In this document: piece by piece, positions 61,384 through 64,000 of the stretch
Numbering within the stretch: position 1 is the first letter of the stretch
How the letters are laid out: each line of letters opens with the position of its first letter
From: an uncultured Poribacteria bacterium
GTDB lineage: Bacteria > Poribacteria > WGA-4E > WGA-3G
Assembly (NCBI GenBank): GCA_951812525.1
Contig: OX638316.1
Span: 1,642,630 to 1,706,629, forward strand
Length of the DNA: 64,000 nt
Reading direction: 5' to 3'
Notes under the pieces: generated by a model
Database searches by the model: none
Seen by the model: only the letters and a program-made list of their open reading frames with translations
Told to the model about the DNA's origin: nothing
Program-made: the position numbers and the translations under genes

Positions 61384-61630
61384 CTCCCTTATCTGAAGGA
61401 TGGAGCTAATTCCCTTGCACCCCTTTCAGAGGGATAAAAGTGTAACACCACCTGTTCTATTGTTTGAAAAGGAAGGACGGTGTTGCAAACTTTGTCATAT
61501 TTTTCGTTCCAGATGAGTTCTACCTCGTGCTTGTCTTCAAACAACAGGAAACGATATTTGTGGGCGAGGGCTAGTCTGTTTCAATAAAGCGCGTGATTTC
61601 TTGTTGCTTGTGTTCGGTGAGTCGTGGCAT
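61384..61630 (-). pseudogene. N-terminal remnant of a site-specific DNA methyltransferase
   Basis: From an ATG at 61630 the frame reads MPRLTEHKQQEITRFIETD and meets a TAG; the next frame then continues HKYRFLLFEDKHEVELIWNE and KVCNTVLPFQTIEQV. This is the usual start of type III-like adenine methyltransferases as found in many restriction systems. Only about 75 codons are left, with a frameshift near 61578; the catalytic part is absent. It lies just downstream of the Mrr-like nuclease gene, suggesting decay of a former restriction-modification locus. Confidence 0.6.
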
Positions 61631-61645
61631 TGGTTTTCTCTTAAC

Positions 61646-62551
61646 TTAATTAAGAGGATTAGGTTTCTTAAACAGATAGAGTTGATTATCACTCGGGATT
61701 TGATCGGCAAGGTAACTGGCTATTGCCTTGTCAACTTCACTGATAGGATCTAACCATGGGCGATCTGGTAAGACAGGATCCAACATCTTGTTAAAAATGC
61801 CTTTGTCAACAAGGTGGACAGTCACACCACGCTTTTTAGCTTTAGCCACAATCTGTTGTGCATCTGGTGAAAATCTCTCAACTGTTGAAACGACAATGCC
61901 TGTGCGTACTCCTTCTACAAACATAGCACCCAATATCTCCCGAATTGTGCTGACTTCTTCAGAAGATTTTTGAGATCCACGCCGTTTAACCTGTATAAAC
62001 CATTGTTCTTTCCCTACATCTATTAGTAGAACATCAACTCCACCGTCGCCTGGACCTCCAACATGAACTACCTCAGCGTTCATGTAATTGGCGCGGAAAA
62101 CGTCCGCGACGAACTTTTCAAAATACGTGGGGTTAAAGGAATGCAACAAATCTGGGTGCTGCCTTATGTGCATAGCCAGCTCTATTCTACAGCCCTCAGG
62201 TAAATCCGGATTAAATTCCCTTAACTTTGAGACATAAGCCCAATAATCTGGTGGTGGCATACAACTACCAAACGGGTCAGAATAGATACGTGCTTGCCAG
62301 AAACGACAATTTTGACAATACCAGAGGCAATAGTCGCGGTGACTATTTTCTAAAATAGTCTCGTTCTCAATTTTTACCAATTGAGTTGAGCAATAAGCGC
62401 ATTTTTTGATATCCGAAAGCGGATTTTCATAAATCGTTTCCTCACTTTCACCAGAGCAGTAGGCATCATCATATAGAATATATCCATCACTCGTAACCTC
62501 AAACCTATCATATGCGGTCATTTGTTTCGGTTTGTTCATAGTATCTGTCAT
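61646..62551 (-). CDS. Mrr-like restriction endonuclease with zinc ribbon
   Basis: A 301-residue protein. Two CxxC pairs (CAYCSTQL, CLWYCQNCRFW) form an N-terminal zinc ribbon. The C-terminal Mrr_cat domain has the PD-(D/E)xK-like core: FEKFVADVFRANY, GGPGDGGVDVLLID (Asp) and WFIQVKRRGS (Q-x-K). Mrr enzymes cut modified or foreign DNA. Starts are possible at 62551 or 62539. No methyltransferase partner is intact, in line with a modification-dependent nuclease. It is followed upstream by HEPN and ParA-like genes, forming a small defence-like cluster. Confidence 0.85.
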   Translation of the reverse strand: MTDTMNKPKQMTAYDRFEVTSDGYILYDDAYCSGESEETIYENPLSDIKKCAYCSTQLVKIENETILENSHRDYCLWYCQNCRFWQARIYSDPFGSCMPPPDYWAYVSKLREFNPDLPEGCRIELAMHIRQHPDLLHSFNPTYFEKFVADVFRANYMNAEVVHVGGPGDGGVDVLLIDVGKEQWFIQVKRRGSQKSSEEVSTIREILGAMFVEGVRTGIVVSTVERFSPDAQQIVAKAKKRGVTVHLVDKGIFNKMLDPVLPDRPWLDPISEVDKAIASYLADQIPSDNQLYLFKKPNPLN

Positions 62552-62721
62552 GATAAATTACCTATTGTATCCAATTAGTTTTATTTATCATATACCGTTT
62601 CGCTAGAACGGAGGACCTAAACCCTACACGTACTTAGATATATTGCTTCGTGAAGCGAAGGAGCAGATTTTGCTATGTATTCAATCAGAAAACAGTGTGA
62701 ATCTTGCTAATCTGGCATTAA

Positions 62722-63324
62722 TCACCAAATACTGGGAAGTCCGTAAATTGACTCAATATGTGACTTCATGCCCCTGTCTGTAACCTTGACAAGATTTTTG
62801 AAGAAAGCTTCAGTCGCTTGAATGGCTTTGCTTGTTAGTCTTGCCTGTCCACTTGGTGACTGTGTCCAAACGTAAGCAGGCATATCAAAACCGTGCGCGA
62901 AACTATGACGAACGCGTAAAATCTCATTCAAGCGTTCGCGAACCTGTGTACTACTCATTCGGCGTTGAGTCCAGCCCCAGTCACCAATCGGATCATATCC
63001 TGTGTATTGAACAAGAATATTGCGTGTATTTTCCCAGTTTGGTGTATTGAATCTTGTCAGGGCATTTTCTGCTGTGTGCTTGGCGAGTATGTGTATAGCG
63101 TCAAATTTTGGGTTCAACGGATCTGCTATCACATCGTAAAAGTTGCGAACCAAGTTGCCTATGTAAGCGTTCCAGGCTGCGACGTAAGCTGCAAGTGCTG
63201 CGTGGTAATAAACCTGTATTTCATCATGCGACATGGGTCGCAATCGCCTATCTGTTGCTGCTCTACGAAGCGTCTGTATACGACTCACTGAAGTTGTGTA
63301 AGTTGATGCTGCTGGAGATGACAC
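62722..63324 (-). CDS. HEPN-domain (RiboL-PSP-HEPN-like) protein
   Basis: A 200-residue helical protein. The HEPN ribonuclease motif R-x4-6-H is RHSFAH (Arg139 to His144). The surroundings (NTRNILVQYTGYDPIGDWGW) and length suit the RiboL-PSP-HEPN group. HEPN proteins often act as RNA-cleaving toxins in toxin-antitoxin and abortive infection systems. The start is a GTG at 63324 (AAAGG 6 nt upstream), 9 bp after the stop of the ParA-like gene, so the pair is likely co-expressed. Confidence 0.75.
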   Translation of the reverse strand: MSSPAASTYTTSVSRIQTLRRAATDRRLRPMSHDEIQVYYHAALAAYVAAWNAYIGNLVRNFYDVIADPLNPKFDAIHILAKHTAENALTRFNTPNWENTRNILVQYTGYDPIGDWGWTQRRMSSTQVRERLNEILRVRHSFAHGFDMPAYVWTQSPSGQARLTSKAIQATEAFFKNLVKVTDRGMKSHIESIYGLPSIW

Positions 63325-63333
63325 AAGAAACCT

Positions 63334-64000
63334 TTAGAGACAATTTACAAATTCAGTGAGTGCTTTTCGATACTTTCCTAAGGGATCAGGGTTAATTTGA
63401 ACCTGTTTACCGTGAACCATATTCGGCCCGGCTTGAAGGTTATCTAACGGTACCCCTTTAACTGTCATAACGACACACGCACTGTGATAGTCAGGTATCT
63501 CTATTAGTCTCTCACTCGGTGAAGTTTTGGGTGTTGCGTAGATCTGGCGATGTTTTTTGTGAAGTTCATCCAACGTTGCTTTAATGGACTCATTCACTGC
63601 TTCAAAAGCCCTACTTGGTTTGTTGTCATAAAGTGTTATACGGTTACTAACGAAAGTATGGAGTTTCGGAATATCCAATTCTTTGTCTTTGGCTCTATTG
63701 GCAAAATTAATTCTTGCATAAGTTTCTATCTTTGGGTCACCCATGCCGTAACCATAAAGTAGTGCTACAACATTCTCAACAGCCCGACGCGAACTATCAT
63801 CAGGCGTAAAGGGTATAACAAGATTATCAGCTGCCGCAAGTGCTAATTGGGTATAGATAGCGAAACTTGGATTACAGTCAAGTATAAAAAGGGCATCTCT
63901 GTTTCCGCTCCGCTTACGTAATGCAGCTGTTAAATCTTTGATCCAGCTGAGTACCTGCTTCCAAGCATCCACTGGGATAGCGAGTTGAGAGGTCTGGCGG
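63334..64000 (-). CDS. ParA-like ATPase, 5' partial
   Basis: The C-terminal part of a ParA/MinD-type ATPase; the frame runs off the right edge, so the P-loop is outside the window. The Walker-B-like strand and following loop are seen in ALFILDCNPSFAIYTQ, and LAAADNLVIPFTPDDSSRRA is the usual next segment. The C-terminal ~100 residues (KTSPSERLIEIPDYHSACVV and on) are not typical of plasmid ParA. It lies 9 bp upstream of the HEPN gene. Partition proteins normally pair with ParB, which is absent here, so a defence or toxin-regulating role is considered. Confidence 0.72.
   Translation of the reverse strand, partial: RQTSQLAIPVDAWKQVLSWIKDLTAALRKRSGNRDALFILDCNPSFAIYTQLALAAADNLVIPFTPDDSSRRAVENVVALLYGYGMGDPKIETYARINFANRAKDKELDIPKLHTFVSNRITLYDNKPSRAFEAVNESIKATLDELHKKHRQIYATPKTSPSERLIEIPDYHSACVVMTVKGVPLDNLQAGPNMVHGKQVQINPDPLGKYRKALTEFVNCL

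Noticed and set aside
62640..62665. Terminator hairpin around TTGCTTCGTGAAGCGAAG
   Set aside because: Short overlapping stems and no T-run; not convincing.
1..64000. tRNA or rRNA genes
   Set aside because: Read by eye on both strands; no acceptor/T-loop combination or rRNA core sequence was recognised. A covariance-model search would be decisive.

Overview
The window looks like chromosomal DNA of a free-living or host-associated bacterium of moderate GC content. The gene mix fits Candidatus Poribacteria or a close relative: three phytanoyl-CoA dioxygenase (PhyH) proteins, LamG and TolB-like exported proteins, very large beta-propellers, two Gfo/Idh/MocA oxidoreductases, and cytosolic sugar-acid type enzymes. 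That assignment is an inference from gene content; no rRNA, tRNA or other phylogenetic marker was found.

Layout. 1-2383: the 3' part of a penicillin-binding protein 1C gene. 2419-4500: exported proteins with a shared C-terminal tail. 4509-7155: a DUF423 membrane protein and a divergent EF-G-like GTPase. 7394-15017: metabolic genes (aldehyde dehydrogenase, enolase-superfamily protein, epimerase, Tm-1-like protein, PhyH) with an orphan pseudopilin. 15344-38337: an accessory block of propellers and exported proteins. It contains a 28-repeat Ycf48-like lipoprotein behind a sigma-54 type promoter, TolB-like and LamG proteins, two large ECF-sigma/transmembrane/propeller fusions, an ABC-2 permease and several broken genes. 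38462-46741: GNAT and PhyH-Nudix genes, a fuconolactonase-like hydrolase, a sulfur/cysteine cluster (cysteine synthase, APS/PAPS reductase, CysO-like carrier, JAMM protease) and a large GT-C-like membrane protein. 46883-61183: oxidoreductases, a radical SAM/PhyH/PCP_red-like operon, transporters, rsmI, an outer-membrane barrel, an HtrA-like protease and an acetamidase. 61384-64000: a defence-like end with a methyltransferase remnant, an Mrr-like nuclease, a HEPN protein and a ParA-like ATPase.

The two strongest observations come from the accessory block and its surroundings. First, eleven coding segments, intact or broken, carry the same short tail, consensus V-x-P-x-x-K-L-T-T-T-W-G/A-x-L-K. 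In ten of them it lies at the extreme C-terminus; in the eleventh it is read through into a propeller fragment. The intact genes with it encode predicted exported proteins of unrelated folds (LamG, TolB propeller, carbohydrate-binding-like, unknown). It looks like an undescribed sorting or anchoring signal. Second, two paralogous proteins (25154-28126 and 32033-34876) join a complete ECF sigma factor, one membrane helix and a BNR/Ycf48-like propeller in one chain, with two further broken relatives close by. They could be one-chain transmembrane sigma sensors.

Intergenic space is rich in short hairpin repeats (a TGTAGG-tagged family with varying stems, and a CTGA-rich family). Gene remnants are common, often directly downstream of a tailed gene, so the region seems to be actively rearranged.
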